64,000 bases of DNA from Desulfobacterales bacterium (GCA_015231595.1 JADGBH010000012.1:1-64000), one strand, 5' to 3'. Positions 17,751 through 27,573 are shown, counted from the stretch's first letter. The notes: generated by a model not told the origin, from the letters alone. Numbers and translations are program-made.

Positions 17751-18677
17751 CTATTGGTTAAAATCAGGTATAATTTTAAATTTATTAGTTGGTAAAATTT
17801 TATGATCTAAACGAATTTTAAGTTTTTTATCAATAGAAGTACTATGTATTTCATTATTTTGGGAAATATAATATTTCCCTCCTACTGGATCTATAGGTAG
17901 TTCTTTAATTATGCCTGTTTTTACAAGCTCTTCTATACTATCAGGATATTTATTAAATTTAGAATAAAAAATATTCAATGCTTTTTCGAGTAGTTTTATA
18001 TCTTTATCAATAATTACTTCGTTTAAGCGTAATTTAAGACTTTTTTTCAGATCTTCATTATCAGCATTATCTATAATTTCTTGTAAAAATTTAATTGCTA
18101 CATCGTGGTCATTTATGTTTGCATACAATTTTGCAACTAATCTTGGAAGATATTTTGGAGCACGCGGAAATTTAATCGCAAGTTCAAGATAGTGAGCCGC
18201 CTTTAAAAAATCTTCTTCATGATACATATAATTAAATGCAATATAAAATGGGAAATACCAATAACGTGGATGTTTTTCAGAAACGTTTTTCATTCCTTTC
18301 TCGAGGATTTCTATACTATGCTTAATATCTAACGCCTCTGTTGACAGAACGATACCTCCAAATTCATACGGGTATTGAAAAGCCGGGTCTAATGCAGTAG
18401 TTATGTTAAGAATATGATATAGCCATGTATAGTCTTTATCTGTTTTTATATGATCAGCAAAATAAAAAATAGCTTTTATCCATAAAAAATCAGCTAATAG
18501 TTCATCATAGGTTAATGCTGCACCACCAAGAAATTCCCCAGAAGGCAAGTATTTTAAATCTTCTATCGTGTATATTTGTCTATAATCTCTATCAATAGTT
18601 ATTTCTATAGACAAAAAACAACACAACGATATAGCTAAAATAATTATTAATATTGTTATTTTTTTATAACGATTCAT
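17751..18677 (-). CDS. pilG: PilG-like membrane-anchored helical-repeat protein with pseudopilin-like C-terminus
   Basis: The 308-residue product has one N-terminal membrane segment (residues about 8-25, ITILIIILAISLCCFLSI), so most of it should be periplasmic. Residues about 50-215 look like helical TPR-type repeats (YMYHEEDFLKAAHYLELAIKF, DVAIKFLQEIID). Residues 228-280 resemble the globular domain of GspG-type pseudopilins: FYSKFNKYPDSIEELVKTG, then LPIDPVGGKYYI. No prepilin peptide is present. The name is by synteny with Myxococcus pilG between pilA and pilH. Its biochemical role is unknown. Confidence 0.7.
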   Translation of the reverse strand: MNRYKKITILIIILAISLCCFLSIEITIDRDYRQIYTIEDLKYLPSGEFLGGAALTYDELLADFLWIKAIFYFADHIKTDKDYTWLYHILNITTALDPAFQYPYEFGGIVLSTEALDIKHSIEILEKGMKNVSEKHPRYWYFPFYIAFNYMYHEEDFLKAAHYLELAIKFPRAPKYLPRLVAKLYANINDHDVAIKFLQEIIDNADNEDLKKSLKLRLNEVIIDKDIKLLEKALNIFYSKFNKYPDSIEELVKTGIIKELPIDPVGGKYYISQNNEIHSTSIDKKLKIRLDHKILPTNKFKIIPDFNQ

Positions 18678-18789
18678 AATAAAAAAATTATTTAAACAGG
18701 CAGGCTAATGACAGCCTTTTTAAAATGGGTATTAAATTTTCAGGTTTTTATGAACCTTTCTTCATTCTTCGTTTAAAGAGTCTGTCAAC

Positions 18790-18836
18790 GTAAAAAAGAT
18801 GAGAGTCTAACTTTTTTCGTTACACCCTCATCTTTA
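18790..18836 (-). terminator. Terminator after pilA
   Basis: Stem aaagatgag (18795-18803) with ctcatcttt (18827-18835) has a 23-nt loop. On the minus strand the right arm runs into TTTTTTA. It lies about 30 bases after the pilA stop and upstream of the pilG start, so it may reduce pilGHI transcription relative to pilA. Confidence 0.7.
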
Positions 18837-18863
18837 TAAAATTTCTTATGTATTATTTAAATT

Positions 18864-19334
18864 TTACCATACACCAGGAGGAACTGGGCCAGTTAAAGCT
18901 CCTGTTTGAATTTGTGTATAAACAGCAGTTGCACCATCTCCATCCAAATCACCGGTTGCTGTAGCAGTAAAAACATCAGCAGTTGCACCAGCTACTGCGT
19001 ATTGATAATATACCTCTCCAGAAGGAGCGAATCCCATTCCAGGGAAAGTTCCAGCTGCAGGAGCCGTATCAAAAGCTGCTTTAGCTGCGCCAGGTACACC
19101 AGCTGCAGGGTTAGCTGCGCAGTTAAGGAATACATCGTAATCTGCTCTATAAGTTTCTTCACAGCCTCTAATAGCACCAAGATTGGTTTTAGATTCAGCT
19201 GTTTTTGCTTTCATCTGATAGTTTCTGAAGTTAGGAATTGCGATAGCTGCAAGAATACCAATAATTGCAACAACGATCATTAATTCAATAAGTGTAAAAC
19301 CTTTGCTGTTTTTGTTAACTAATTTTTGAAGCAT
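18864..19334 (-). CDS. pilA: Major type IV pilin PilA
   Basis: The 156-residue prepilin has a leader ending NSKG and the mature start [24 protein letters not shown], with Glu5 present. The globular part is Ala- and Gly-rich, has [26 protein letters not shown] with two cysteines that could form a disulfide, and ends with [13 protein letters not shown], a DxDGxG loop. AAGGAGA lies before the ATG. A sigma-54 promoter at 19488-19504 and TGTC sites further upstream, with pilR next door, indicate PilR/RpoN control. Higher G+C and Ala content than its neighbours is normal for a highly expressed pilin. Confidence 0.95.
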   Translation of the reverse strand: MLQKLVNKNSKGFTLIELMIVVAIIGILAAIAIPNFRNYQMKAKTAESKTNLGAIRGCEETYRADYDVFLNCAANPAAGVPGAAKAAFDTAPAAGTFPGMGFAPSGEVYYQYAVAGATADVFTATATGDLDGDGATAVYTQIQTGALTGPVPPGVW

Positions 19335-19487
19335 AATAATTTCTCCTTTTTTTAAAAAAATTTAGTTATTTAGTAAATAATTAATTAAACGTTAAAAAAA
19401 ACTCAAACTTTAAGTATTCTTTTATTCCTTAATTATCCCCTCCTTTCATAATTATGGTTAGTATTTTTTTATATTTGCTATTTTATT

Positions 19488-19504
19488 AAGCAAATGCTAT
19501 GCCA
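19488..19504 (-). promoter_or_regulatory. Sigma-54 (-24/-12) promoter of pilA
   Basis: On the minus strand the sequence is TGGCATAGCATTTGCTT. It fits the consensus TGGCAYR-N4-TTGCW at every position, with GG and GC ten bases apart. The predicted transcription start is near 19478, giving a leader of about 145 bases before pilA. rpoN itself is at 30174. Confidence 0.88.
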
Positions 19505-19611
19505 TCTATATTATTAATAAACTTATTCCCCTACTTTTCAACTATAATAGAGCTTTTCAGAATATAAACAAAAATTAATCTTTTCTTTTTGATTTTTAAT
19601 TTCTAAAATAA

Positions 19612-19645
19612 GACAAAAAATGACAGTAACTGGACAAAATTTGTC
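19612..19645 (-). promoter_or_regulatory. Probable PilR upstream activating sites
   Basis: Three minus-strand TGTC motifs (complement of GACA at 19612-19615, 19622-19625 and 19633-19636) lie 108-132 bases upstream of the -24 element. The last is part of the perfect palindrome GACAAAATTTGTC (19633-19645). Spaced TGTC repeats are what PilR binds at pilA of Pseudomonas. The distance suits a sigma-54 enhancer. Confidence 0.65.
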
Positions 19646-19667
19646 AAATTTATAATTTAAGCGTAAA

Positions 19668-21077
19668 TTAGCCATTGTCTATTCCTAATTTTTTTAATCT
19701 ATATCTAAATGATCTGAATGTTATTCCTAATAAATCAGACGCCTGATTTTTATTACCATTTGTAATTTCTAATGCTTTCTTTATATATGCCGCTTCAATT
19801 TCTTCCAAAATTTCGTCCAGCCTAACTCCCTTTTCAACTTCATCTAAATCAAAGCGTTTATCTTTAACGCCTTCTATCCATCTTCTTTTATGAATTGAAA
19901 GCGAAAGGCTTTCTGGTAATATTATATTGGTTGTAGATAACGCCACACTTCTTTCTATTAAATTTTCAAGCTCACGTATATTACCCGGAAAATCATACTT
20001 ACTTAAAAGATCAACAGCATAAGAAGAAATTTTTGTTATTTCTTTTCCCATCTCTTTTGAATATTTTTCAAGAAAATGCTGTGATAGCGACCTTATATCC
20101 TCTTTTCTTTCCCTTAGAGGCGGGACTTTTATTTCGATAACATTAAGCCTATAAAATAAATCTTCTCTGAATTTTCCAGCTATAACTTCTTCTTCAAGAT
20201 TTTTATTTGTAGCCGCTATAATTCTAAAATCAACGTGTATTTCTTCTGTTCCGCCAACCATTTTAAATGATTTTTCTTGAACCGCTCTTAAAAGCTTTAC
20301 CTGCAATGGAAGGGTTAACTCTCCTATTTCATCAAGAAAGATAGTTCCGTTATTTGCTACTTCAAAAAGGCCTTTTTTATCAGCGGTCGCTCCTGTAAAA
20401 GCTCCTTTTTTATATCCAAAAAACTCGCTTTCCATCAATGCATCAGGGATACCTCCGCAGTTTGTTATGACAAAAGGGTTAGATGCTCGTGGACTTAATT
20501 GATGTATCGCCCTTGCTATTAATTCTTTTCCTGTGCCACTTTCACCTGTTACAAGCACATTACTTTTTGTCTTAGCAACTTGAACAATTTTTTCATAAAT
20601 ACGCTGCATTTTAGGGCTACCGCCAACTATTATTCCAAAATGCATATTTTGCTTTACATTATTTTCAAGAACCTGTTTTTCTTTATCAAGGGTTTTAATT
20701 TCTAAGGCATTTGCGATAGTTTTTTTAAGGTCATTATTATCGAAAGGCTTAGGAAGATAGTCATAGGCTCCATCATTCATAGCTTCAACTGCTGTTTCAG
20801 TTGTAGCATAGGCAGATATGAGTATTACAATGACATCTGGATTTTTTCTTTTTGCTGCCCTTAAAACATCAAGTCCTGTCATATCTCCAAGTTTTATATC
20901 ACATAAAAGAAGATCGAATTTTTCTTCTTCAAGGAGAGTTATGGCTTCTCCACCACTTCCAGCGCATGAAACAATATAACCTAACCTTGTAAGCATGAAC
21001 TCCAAAAATTCACGCATACTAAGCTCATCATCCACTACTAATAATTTATAAGGTACGGAAACTATCTCCTGTTTCAA
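19668..21077 (-). CDS. pilR: Sigma-54-dependent response regulator PilR
   Basis: The 469-residue activator has a receiver domain (residues about 10-125; DD16-17, phospho-acceptor D60 in LLLCDIKLG, and KPF), an AAA+ domain with Walker A GESGTGKE and the sigma-54 contact loop GAFTGA, and a C-terminal Fis-type helix-turn-helix (ASDLLGITFRSFRYRLKKLG, the PilR/NtrC group pattern). The start appears to be TTG at 21077, since a stop codon lies directly before it in frame. It sits 12 bases after pyrC. No PilS kinase is adjacent. It is divergently placed from nothing and reads straight into the pilA promoter. Confidence 0.9.
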   Translation of the reverse strand: MKQEIVSVPYKLLVVDDELSMREFLEFMLTRLGYIVSCAGSGGEAITLLEEEKFDLLLCDIKLGDMTGLDVLRAAKRKNPDVIVILISAYATTETAVEAMNDGAYDYLPKPFDNNDLKKTIANALEIKTLDKEKQVLENNVKQNMHFGIIVGGSPKMQRIYEKIVQVAKTKSNVLVTGESGTGKELIARAIHQLSPRASNPFVITNCGGIPDALMESEFFGYKKGAFTGATADKKGLFEVANNGTIFLDEIGELTLPLQVKLLRAVQEKSFKMVGGTEEIHVDFRIIAATNKNLEEEVIAGKFREDLFYRLNVIEIKVPPLRERKEDIRSLSQHFLEKYSKEMGKEITKISSYAVDLLSKYDFPGNIRELENLIERSVALSTTNIILPESLSLSIHKRRWIEGVKDKRFDLDEVEKGVRLDEILEEIEAAYIKKALEITNGNKNQASDLLGITFRSFRYRLKKLGIDNG

Positions 21078-21089
21078 TTATACACAACC

Positions 21090-22388
21090 TCACTGTTCGA
21101 AAGTTATTTTTCCATTAACAAAAGTAAAAACCGATTTTCCTTTTAATTCGATATTATCAAAAGGCATATTACGGCTTTTAGAATAAAATTTCTTTGAGTC
21201 AACTATATATGAAATATTCGGATCTATAATAGTTAAATTAGCAAAGCCGCCTATTTCTATATTATTTTTTAAGCCAAGAATACGAGCTGGATTTTTGCTC
21301 ATTTTTTCTATAATAGTTTTAAAAGAAATAATGCCTTCATGAAAAAGCTTTAAAGTCAAAGATAACGATGTTTCTAACCCTACAATACCATTGGATGCTT
21401 TATCGAACTCCACATTCTTTTCAAGTATCGAATGGGGGGCATGGTCAGTCGCAATAACATCTATTGTGCCATCAATCAGTCCTTCAATTATGGCTTCACG
21501 ATCTTTTTGGCTTCTTAATGGAGGATTCATTTTAGCATTAGTATTATAAAGAGCAACAGCTTTTTCAGTTAAGGTAAAATAATGGGGGGCTGTTTCTGCT
21601 GTCACTGAAATGCCTCTTTTTTTAGCCATTCTTATAGCTTCAACTGATTCTTTAGTGCTAACATGCGCTATGTGCAATTGTACTCCAGTTAATTCGCAAA
21701 GGGCTATATCGCGCATTACCATTATGGATTCACATGCATTAGGAATTCCAATAAGGCCTAATTTAGTAGCTGTAGGCCCATCATTCATCGAACCACCTTC
21801 TGAAAGATATATATCTTCGCAATGGGAAATTATAGGCATATTTAAAACTTTAGCGTATTCCATAGCTCTTCGCATTAAAAGGCTATTTATTACAGGCCAT
21901 CCATCATCAGAAAAAGCAACAACTCCGGCGTCTTTAAGTTCTGAGTATTCACACAGCTCATTACCTTTTGAACCTTTACTTATTGCTGCAATTGGATAGA
22001 CCATTGATTTAGCAGCATCATTAGCTTGTTTTATTATAAATTCTGTAACCTGCCTATTATCATTAATTGGGTTTGTATTAGGCATAGCACATATCGATAC
22101 AAATCCTCCTGCAGATGCTGCCATACATCCTGACGATATTGTTTCTTTATATTCGTAGCCCGGCTCTCGTAAATGAACATGCATATCTATAAGGCCAGTA
22201 ACAACATACTTACCTGAAGCGTCAATTATTCTATCAACATTAGGAAATTGATTATTGATATCGTATTCACAGCCATTTCGTGGAAGTAATCCAATTATTT
22301 TATCATTTTCTATTAATACATCCGTATCTTCACTTAAATATAAATTACCTGGATCTATAATAGTTCCATCTTTAATTAGTATACTCAT
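21090..22388 (-). CDS. pyrC: Dihydroorotase
   Basis: The product of about 432 residues is a type I (PyrC/AllB-like) dihydroorotase. It shows the metal motif [20 protein letters not shown], then ISHCED and [12 protein letters not shown] histidines and the catalytic ATDHAPHS. It closes carbamoyl-aspartate to dihydroorotate in pyrimidine synthesis. The correct start is ATG at 22388 ([12 protein letters not shown]), with GGAGGAGG just upstream. A longer in-frame extension is not needed. It overlaps the end of pyrB by 17 bases, so the two are coupled. Confidence 0.95.
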   Translation of the reverse strand: MSILIKDGTIIDPGNLYLSEDTDVLIENDKIIGLLPRNGCEYDINNQFPNVDRIIDASGKYVVTGLIDMHVHLREPGYEYKETISSGCMAASAGGFVSICAMPNTNPINDNRQVTEFIIKQANDAAKSMVYPIAAISKGSKGNELCEYSELKDAGVVAFSDDGWPVINSLLMRRAMEYAKVLNMPIISHCEDIYLSEGGSMNDGPTATKLGLIGIPNACESIMVMRDIALCELTGVQLHIAHVSTKESVEAIRMAKKRGISVTAETAPHYFTLTEKAVALYNTNAKMNPPLRSQKDREAIIEGLIDGTIDVIATDHAPHSILEKNVEFDKASNGIVGLETSLSLTLKLFHEGIISFKTIIEKMSKNPARILGLKNNIEIGGFANLTIIDPNISYIVDSKKFYSKSRNMPFDNIELKGKSVFTFVNGKITFEQ

Positions 22389-23307
22389 GCTTCCCTCCTC
22401 CCAACAAAATAAATAAAGCCATACGCAGAGCAACTCCATTTTTTACTTGATCCAGTATTACAGAATAAGGACCATCAGCCAGAGCGGTATCAATTTCTAC
22501 ACCTCTGTTGATTGGGCCTGGATGCATAATTAGTACATCTTTTTTAGCTTTTTTTAATCTTTGCGAATTAAGTCCATAACATTTAGAATATTCCCTTAAT
22601 GTTGAAAGCAAAAAACTTTGAAGCCTTTCTTTCTGTATCCTTAGCATCATAACTACATCCGCGTCTTCTATAGCATCATCAATATTATGGGTTACATCTA
22701 CGCCATAAGTATCAATCCCTTTAGGTATCATTGTTGGAGGCCCACACACAACTACATTGGCGCCCATTCTTTTAAATCCTATCATATTTGATCTTGCGAC
22801 CCTGCTATGGGTTATATCCCCTATAATTGCTATCCTAAGGCCTTCCAATTTTTTCTTTTTTTCTCTAACTGTCATTAAATCTAAAAGACCTTGGGACGGA
22901 TGTTCATGCATACCATCACCAGCGTTGATTACGGAGGCTTTAATTAATTTTGCAATTAAATGGGGAGCTCCTGAAGAAGTATGCCTCATAACAATTAAAT
23001 CTGGATTCATTGCTTCTAAATTTTTTGCAGTATCAATTAAAGTTTCTCCTTTTACAATACTGCTCGTACTTGCGGAAATTGATATAGAATCAGCGCTTAA
23101 TCTTTTTGCTGCAATATCAAAAGACACCCTTGTTCGAGTGCTTGGTTCTTGAAAAAAAAGGATTATAGTTTTTCCTCTTAAAGTAGGAACTTTTTTTATA
23201 GGACGCTCAGAAATATCTTTCATTTTATCAGCTGTGTCTAAAATAAAAGTAATTTCTTGCTCAGATAAAGATTCCATATCAAGTATATCTTTTTTTTTAA
23301 ATATCAT
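22372..23307 (-). CDS. pyrB: Aspartate carbamoyltransferase catalytic subunit
   Basis: The product of about 311 residues has the carbamoyl-phosphate loop [14 protein letters not shown], the [19 protein letters not shown] segment with the catalytic lysine, [16 protein letters not shown], and [13 protein letters not shown] near the end. This is a full-length PyrB. The likely start is ATG at 23307 (MIFKKKDIL), with AGG five bases upstream; a GTG two codons earlier is also possible. No pyrI regulatory subunit is adjacent. The overlap with pyrC points to one operon. Confidence 0.95.
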   Translation of the reverse strand: MIFKKKDILDMESLSEQEITFILDTADKMKDISERPIKKVPTLRGKTIILFFQEPSTRTRVSFDIAAKRLSADSISISASTSSIVKGETLIDTAKNLEAMNPDLIVMRHTSSGAPHLIAKLIKASVINAGDGMHEHPSQGLLDLMTVREKKKKLEGLRIAIIGDITHSRVARSNMIGFKRMGANVVVCGPPTMIPKGIDTYGVDVTHNIDDAIEDADVVMMLRIQKERLQSFLLSTLREYSKCYGLNSQRLKKAKKDVLIMHPGPINRGVEIDTALADGPYSVILDQVKNGVALRMALFILLGGGKHEYTN

Positions 23308-23322
23308 ATACACCTAAAATTA

Positions 23323-23997
23323 CTATCGTAAAATATTAAAAAGCCTTTCCCATCTTACATAATAAAAAATTGAATCTGAATTTTCGCTGTTCCATGACCA
23401 ATAAATAATGAATGCTTTCCCTTTAACTGCTTTCAAAGGCACAAATCCCCAAAATCTACTATCATAACTATTATCCCTGTTATCTCCTAAAACAAAAAGA
23501 TGTCCATCTGGAACAGTTGTAGGCGATAAGTTGTCTCGCGTCCCCATTGTTAAAGGGTATATAATATTATCACTATAAGATTCATGTCCCGTTTTAAAAA
23601 TTTCACCATTTACATATACTTGTTTATTTTTTATTTCTACTGTATCTCCGCCGATGCCTACTACTCTTTTTATATAATCTTTTTTTGGATCTTTTGGATA
23701 TATAAATACAACGATGTCTCCATTAGCTGGATTTTTTATTGGAATTATAGTTTTTTGAATAAAAGGAAGCTTAACTCCATAAATAAATTTATTAACAAGT
23801 ATATGATCACCTATTTGAAGGGTTTCCTTCATCGAACCTGATGGTATTTTAAAAGCCTGAATAATAAATGTTCTTATAAATAAGGCAAGAATTATTGCAA
23901 TAATTAATGCTTCAACATTTTCCCTCAGAACTCCTTTTTTTTGGGGAACAGATTCTTCTTTTTTTGTTAAAATTTTATCCGCTGGTTTGCTTTGCAA
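23323..23997 (-). CDS. lepB: Signal peptidase I
   Basis: The membrane-bound serine protease removes signal peptides. The catalytic serine lies in KIPSGSMKETLQIGDHILVNKFIYG, the lysine in KDYIKRVVGIGGDTVE, and the box GDNRDNSYDSRFWGFVP is present. One membrane segment precedes the serine (ALIIAIILALFIRTFII). I choose the TTG at 23997, because AGGGGA lies six bases upstream. The longer ATG-started frame (24051) would overlap the DUF39 gene by 35 bases and adds an unconserved tail. The gene then starts 19 bases after the DUF39 stop. Confidence 0.92.
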   Translation of the reverse strand: MQSKPADKILTKKEESVPQKKGVLRENVEALIIAIILALFIRTFIIQAFKIPSGSMKETLQIGDHILVNKFIYGVKLPFIQKTIIPIKNPANGDIVVFIYPKDPKKDYIKRVVGIGGDTVEIKNKQVYVNGEIFKTGHESYSDNIIYPLTMGTRDNLSPTTVPDGHLFVLGDNRDNSYDSRFWGFVPLKAVKGKAFIIYWSWNSENSDSIFYYVRWERLFNILR

Positions 23998-24016
23998 AAT
24001 ATTTCCCCTTTTATTT

Positions 24017-25186
24017 TTAATAATTTGGAAGTAGGAATTGAGGTTCTCCAATTAAAAATTCTCCTTTTTCTATCCATATTTTTAATATTTCTGCTATTTT
24101 TCTTGCTTTTACTATGCTTGACAATGGAGATGTAGGTACATCTTTTCCTTGTAATTTTATTATCCCGCTTTTTAATTCAGCATAGCTGACCTGACCATGA
24201 TTTCTTTTTATACCATTTGCATAATCAATCCCATAATCAACAATATTAGTAAAGAGTTCTTCATCTGATATACTTGTATAAGCGGCCATTTCTTCATTCA
24301 AAATAGGTATAGGTATACCTAATCCAACGGCCATTGAACAGCCATAACCAAGAAGGCTAACCCCAACTAACCAGTCAGGGCTCATTTGCTTTAAATCTCC
24401 CATTACAAATAAAGTTCCTGAAGGAGAACGTGGGACTCCCTTATCAGTCCTTATGACATTAGGATTATGCTGAGTTCCATGCCAAGTCACATAACCAACT
24501 CCGCCTCCTAAAAATATCCTTGTTCCAAGGCCAATAGTCTTATAATACGGGTCGTTAAATAGAGGACTTAACTGCCCAGCCGAACAATATGTAGCATTTC
24601 GAGATTTAGGCTTTAAAACTCCCATATAAGTATATATTGTTTTACTGGTTAAATTAATAGCACAATTATAATTTTGATATGCATTTCTTGGGTTACATAA
24701 TATAGCTTGAGGCAAATCCTTCAGGGTTACAATTTTTTCTTCACTGCGTTTAGGATAGCAAGCTGTTCCATAAGCGGTTGCTTTTAAATGAACCTGTTTT
24801 CCAGCAACAAGGTCTTCTATTACATGACCTCCACCATATTTAAATAAACCTGGGTAAACTTTATTTAAAGGGTCGTCTTCACAAGGTTCTGTTACTCCAA
24901 GATAACAATCAACCGCGGCTATACCTCCATAAGCTGGCACATTATTAAGCCAAACTTTTGATGCTTTTATACCTGGAACAGAGTGTCCAAAATTTATAAA
25001 AGCTCCTGATGAACACATTGGAGCAAAAGTACCTGTAGTCACAACATCGATCCGTTTAGCTGCTTCAACTGCACCTTCTTCTTTTACAATGCTTATCATT
25101 TCTTCTGCTGTTACAACAACTACATCCCCTTTTTTTATTTTTTCATTAATATCCTTAATACTTTTATTTATTTTAAAATTGTCCAT
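24017..25186 (-). CDS. Homocysteine biosynthesis protein (DUF39 family)
   Basis: The 389-residue product is full-length DUF39 without a CBS or ferredoxin extension. It has the conserved Cys in TTGTFAPMCSSGAFINFGHS, plus HLKATAYGTACYPKRSEE and GVGYVTWHGTQHNP. In methanogens and some sulfate reducers DUF39 proteins incorporate sulfide into an aspartate-semialdehyde-derived intermediate to make homocysteine, bypassing the transsulfuration route. Its presence supports an anaerobic sulfur-metabolising host. The partner ferredoxin-like NIL/4Fe-4S protein is not next to it. The following gene is lepB and the upstream gene encodes an M23 peptidase. Confidence 0.88.
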   Translation of the reverse strand: MDNFKINKSIKDINEKIKKGDVVVVTAEEMISIVKEEGAVEAAKRIDVVTTGTFAPMCSSGAFINFGHSVPGIKASKVWLNNVPAYGGIAAVDCYLGVTEPCEDDPLNKVYPGLFKYGGGHVIEDLVAGKQVHLKATAYGTACYPKRSEEKIVTLKDLPQAILCNPRNAYQNYNCAINLTSKTIYTYMGVLKPKSRNATYCSAGQLSPLFNDPYYKTIGLGTRIFLGGGVGYVTWHGTQHNPNVIRTDKGVPRSPSGTLFVMGDLKQMSPDWLVGVSLLGYGCSMAVGLGIPIPILNEEMAAYTSISDEELFTNIVDYGIDYANGIKRNHGQVSYAELKSGIIKLQGKDVPTSPLSSIVKARKIAEILKIWIEKGEFLIGEPQFLLPNY

Positions 25187-25203
25187 ACAAAATCCATATA
25201 CTC

Positions 25204-26595
25204 CTATTTAAAATATGTTTTTGCTTCTTCCAGTTTGCTTGTAATATTATTCTTTATCCATGATTCATCCCACCATTCAATAGGATTTACAAAAGTTTTA
25301 TTAACTAATACTGAAAAATGAAGATGATCTCCTCCAGCAAGACCAGTATCACCTGTTTTTCCTATAATATCTCCTTTTGATACTAACTGGTTTTGGGTAA
25401 CATTAAACTGGCTTAAATGGGAATAAACACTCATCAAGCCAAAACCATGATCAATTAAAATAGTTCTTCCATAAATACCAATGGTTTCAAGCATAACAAC
25501 TTTTCCACTATTAGCCGCTGGAACATCTGATTTAGCTAAAGAGGCAAGATCAATTCCAAGATGTACTTGCTCATCTATAACTTCTCCTTTATATAGATAT
25601 TTTCTTGTATCAGCAAAGCTAGCCTTTGGAGCCGCATTAGGAAGCCTTAGAAATAATCCATCCCAATACATTTTTCTATCAGTTTTTTCAGCAAATTTAG
25701 AAATAATTTCTCCATTTTTGATTCTCATATCCCTGTTTACCATTAAAAAAATATCTATTAAAGAGGTTGGAGAATTTGGATCAGTTGAAACTTGACCGAA
25801 TTCAGGCATTTTTTTATTTAAAAAACTATCGGAAATAGGTATTCTATCATGTTTGAATTTTTTGTTAATTATGTAGTGATAGAAGCCAGCTTTGGATAAA
25901 TTACCAGCTAAATCAAAAGCTCGAACAAACATCTCAGTGTCAGAATCTTGCATATAATTTAATGCAAAAAAGCATATAAATACATCCTCTTTATCAAAAT
26001 ATCCAGAATATCCTGGATAAAAATCACCTCCAACAGAAACTCCACTTTCCTTACAATCTTCAGAAAGTTTATAAATTATAAGCCCACATCCTCCTTGCCT
26101 TACATTATGACTTTTTGAAAAAACCTCAATAATAGGAGGCTTTGTATCTATTTGTATTTCTTTTTCCCAAAAAGTTTTATTACCTTTAAACCATCCTCTC
26201 CAGGAATAATCAGAAATTTCAGCCTTTAATATTGCTTTCCCATCAGATATATTTAACTTTTTAGGCTCAAAGATTATCTTAAAAGGCTCATTATTAAGTG
26301 TCCCGCCCCTTAATAAATCATGGTATGGATATTCCTGATCCAAAAGAACTATTTCTTTGCCTTCTTTAACAACCTTTAAAACAAACTTTTTTAAACCGCT
26401 TTTGGAATCACTAACTTTGCCAGTAATTTCTTGGGATAATCCAAAAAAATCTGAAGTCACATCTATAATGATAGAAGGCTTTTCTCCCTCAAACTTTATA
26501 AATAAAATAAAGAAGATAGAAGAAATAACAATGAGACTGACCCATAAAATAAATTTTGATTTTAAATTTTTTCTTTTTTTAGGCTGTAATAACAT
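25204..26595 (-). CDS. M23 (LytM) family peptidase with N-terminal membrane anchor
   Basis: The 463-residue product starts with a basic stretch and one membrane segment (residues about 14-34), so it is probably periplasmic. The region to about residue 330 contains Ig-like beta sequence. The LytM domain near the C-terminus has HLGIDLAS (HxxxD), DHGFGLMSVYSHLSQ and GDHLHFSVLVN (HxH), so all zinc ligands are present and it should be an active peptidoglycan endopeptidase. It starts divergently from kdsA. Confidence 0.88.
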   Translation of the reverse strand: MLLQPKKRKNLKSKFILWVSLIVISSIFFILFIKFEGEKPSIIIDVTSDFFGLSQEITGKVSDSKSGLKKFVLKVVKEGKEIVLLDQEYPYHDLLRGGTLNNEPFKIIFEPKKLNISDGKAILKAEISDYSWRGWFKGNKTFWEKEIQIDTKPPIIEVFSKSHNVRQGGCGLIIYKLSEDCKESGVSVGGDFYPGYSGYFDKEDVFICFFALNYMQDSDTEMFVRAFDLAGNLSKAGFYHYIINKKFKHDRIPISDSFLNKKMPEFGQVSTDPNSPTSLIDIFLMVNRDMRIKNGEIISKFAEKTDRKMYWDGLFLRLPNAAPKASFADTRKYLYKGEVIDEQVHLGIDLASLAKSDVPAANSGKVVMLETIGIYGRTILIDHGFGLMSVYSHLSQFNVTQNQLVSKGDIIGKTGDTGLAGGDHLHFSVLVNKTFVNPIEWWDESWIKNNITSKLEEAKTYFK

Positions 26596-26760
26596 TTATA
26601 TTCACCCTTCCTTTTTTGAGTGCAACAAATAGCAATTTAATAAAGACTAATCAAGGCAAACTTTTCATTTCTTGACATTTATTGATTAGCAGGTTAATTA
26701 ATTAATTGATTTTCAAGCTGTGTCAAAAAAAAGAAAATTATTAACTTGGGAAATGATTTT

Positions 26761-27573
26761 ATGATAAAAATAAAAAATATATTGATTGGAAAAGGCAATC
26801 CACTTGCAATTATTTCTGGCCCATGCGTTATCGAAAATTTTGAAATAACTTTTGAAATTGCACAATTTTTAAAAAACCTTACAACAGAATTAGAATTGCC
26901 TTTTATATTCAAGGCTTCATTTGATAAAGCTAATAGAAGCTCAATCAGTTCTTATAGGGGCCCTGGCATTATTGAAGGACTTAAAATACTGAAATCAATA
27001 AAAGATATTTTAAATATTCCTATAATTTCTGACGTTCACAGAATAAGTGAAATTGATCCTGCATCTGAAGTTTTAGATGTTATTCAAATACCAGCGTTTT
27101 TATGCCGTCAGACGGATATTTTAGTTGCAGCTGGGCAAACAAAAAAACCTATCAATATAAAAAAAGGCCAATTTATTGCGCCTTGGGATGTTACGAATAT
27201 TATAGATAAAGTGACTTCAACTGGAAATAAAAATATTGTTATTACAGAAAGAGGCTCAATGTTTGGCTATAATAATTTAGTCGTAGATTTTAGAAGTATT
27301 AACATAATTCAAAATATCGGATACCCTGTAATTTTTGATGCTACTCATAGCGTCCAGCTTCCAGGAGGCCAAGGAACATGCTCTGGGGGCCAACGAGAAT
27401 TTGCGCCAATTTTGGCTCAAGCAGCAGTAGCTGCAGGTGCTGATGGAATTTTTATGGAAGTACATACTGATCCGGACAAGGCTTTATGTGATGGACCCAA
27501 TTCTTTAAAGCTTGATGAACTCAAGTCTATTTTAAAAAAATTGAAAGCCATAAAGTCTGTAGTCTCGAATTAA
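26761..27573 (+). CDS. kdsA: 3-deoxy-8-phosphooctulonate synthase
   Basis: The product of about 270 residues condenses phosphoenolpyruvate with arabinose 5-phosphate to Kdo-8-phosphate for LPS. It shows AIISGPCVIEN, FKASFDKANRSS, DVHRISEI, IQIPAFLCRQTDIL and FDATHSVQLPGGQGTCSGGQREF, the full KdsA set. I place the start at ATG 26761, as the upstream TTG extension has no support. It begins the plus-strand LPS and sigma-54 block. Confidence 0.95.
   Translation: MIKIKNILIGKGNPLAIISGPCVIENFEITFEIAQFLKNLTTELELPFIFKASFDKANRSSISSYRGPGIIEGLKILKSIKDILNIPIISDVHRISEIDPASEVLDVIQIPAFLCRQTDILVAAGQTKKPINIKKGQFIAPWDVTNIIDKVTSTGNKNIVITERGSMFGYNNLVVDFRSINIIQNIGYPVIFDATHSVQLPGGQGTCSGGQREFAPILAQAAVAAGADGIFMEVHTDPDKALCDGPNSLKLDELKSILKKLKAIKSVVSN

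Noticed and set aside
18906..19283. Plus-strand frame of 125 codons opposite pilA
   Set aside because: Ser/Cys-rich antisense shadow of the pilin gene, with no ribosome site.
21610..21999. Plus-strand frame of 129 codons opposite pyrC
   Set aside because: Antisense shadow of a clearly recognised dihydroorotase.
22757..23152. Plus-strand frame of 131 codons opposite pyrB
   Set aside because: Antisense shadow of aspartate carbamoyltransferase, with no independent signal.
26596..26760. Possible sigma-54 or sigma-28 promoter between the M23 peptidase and kdsA
   Set aside because: No match to TGGCA-N7-TTGC or to the flagellar consensus was found on reading both strands.
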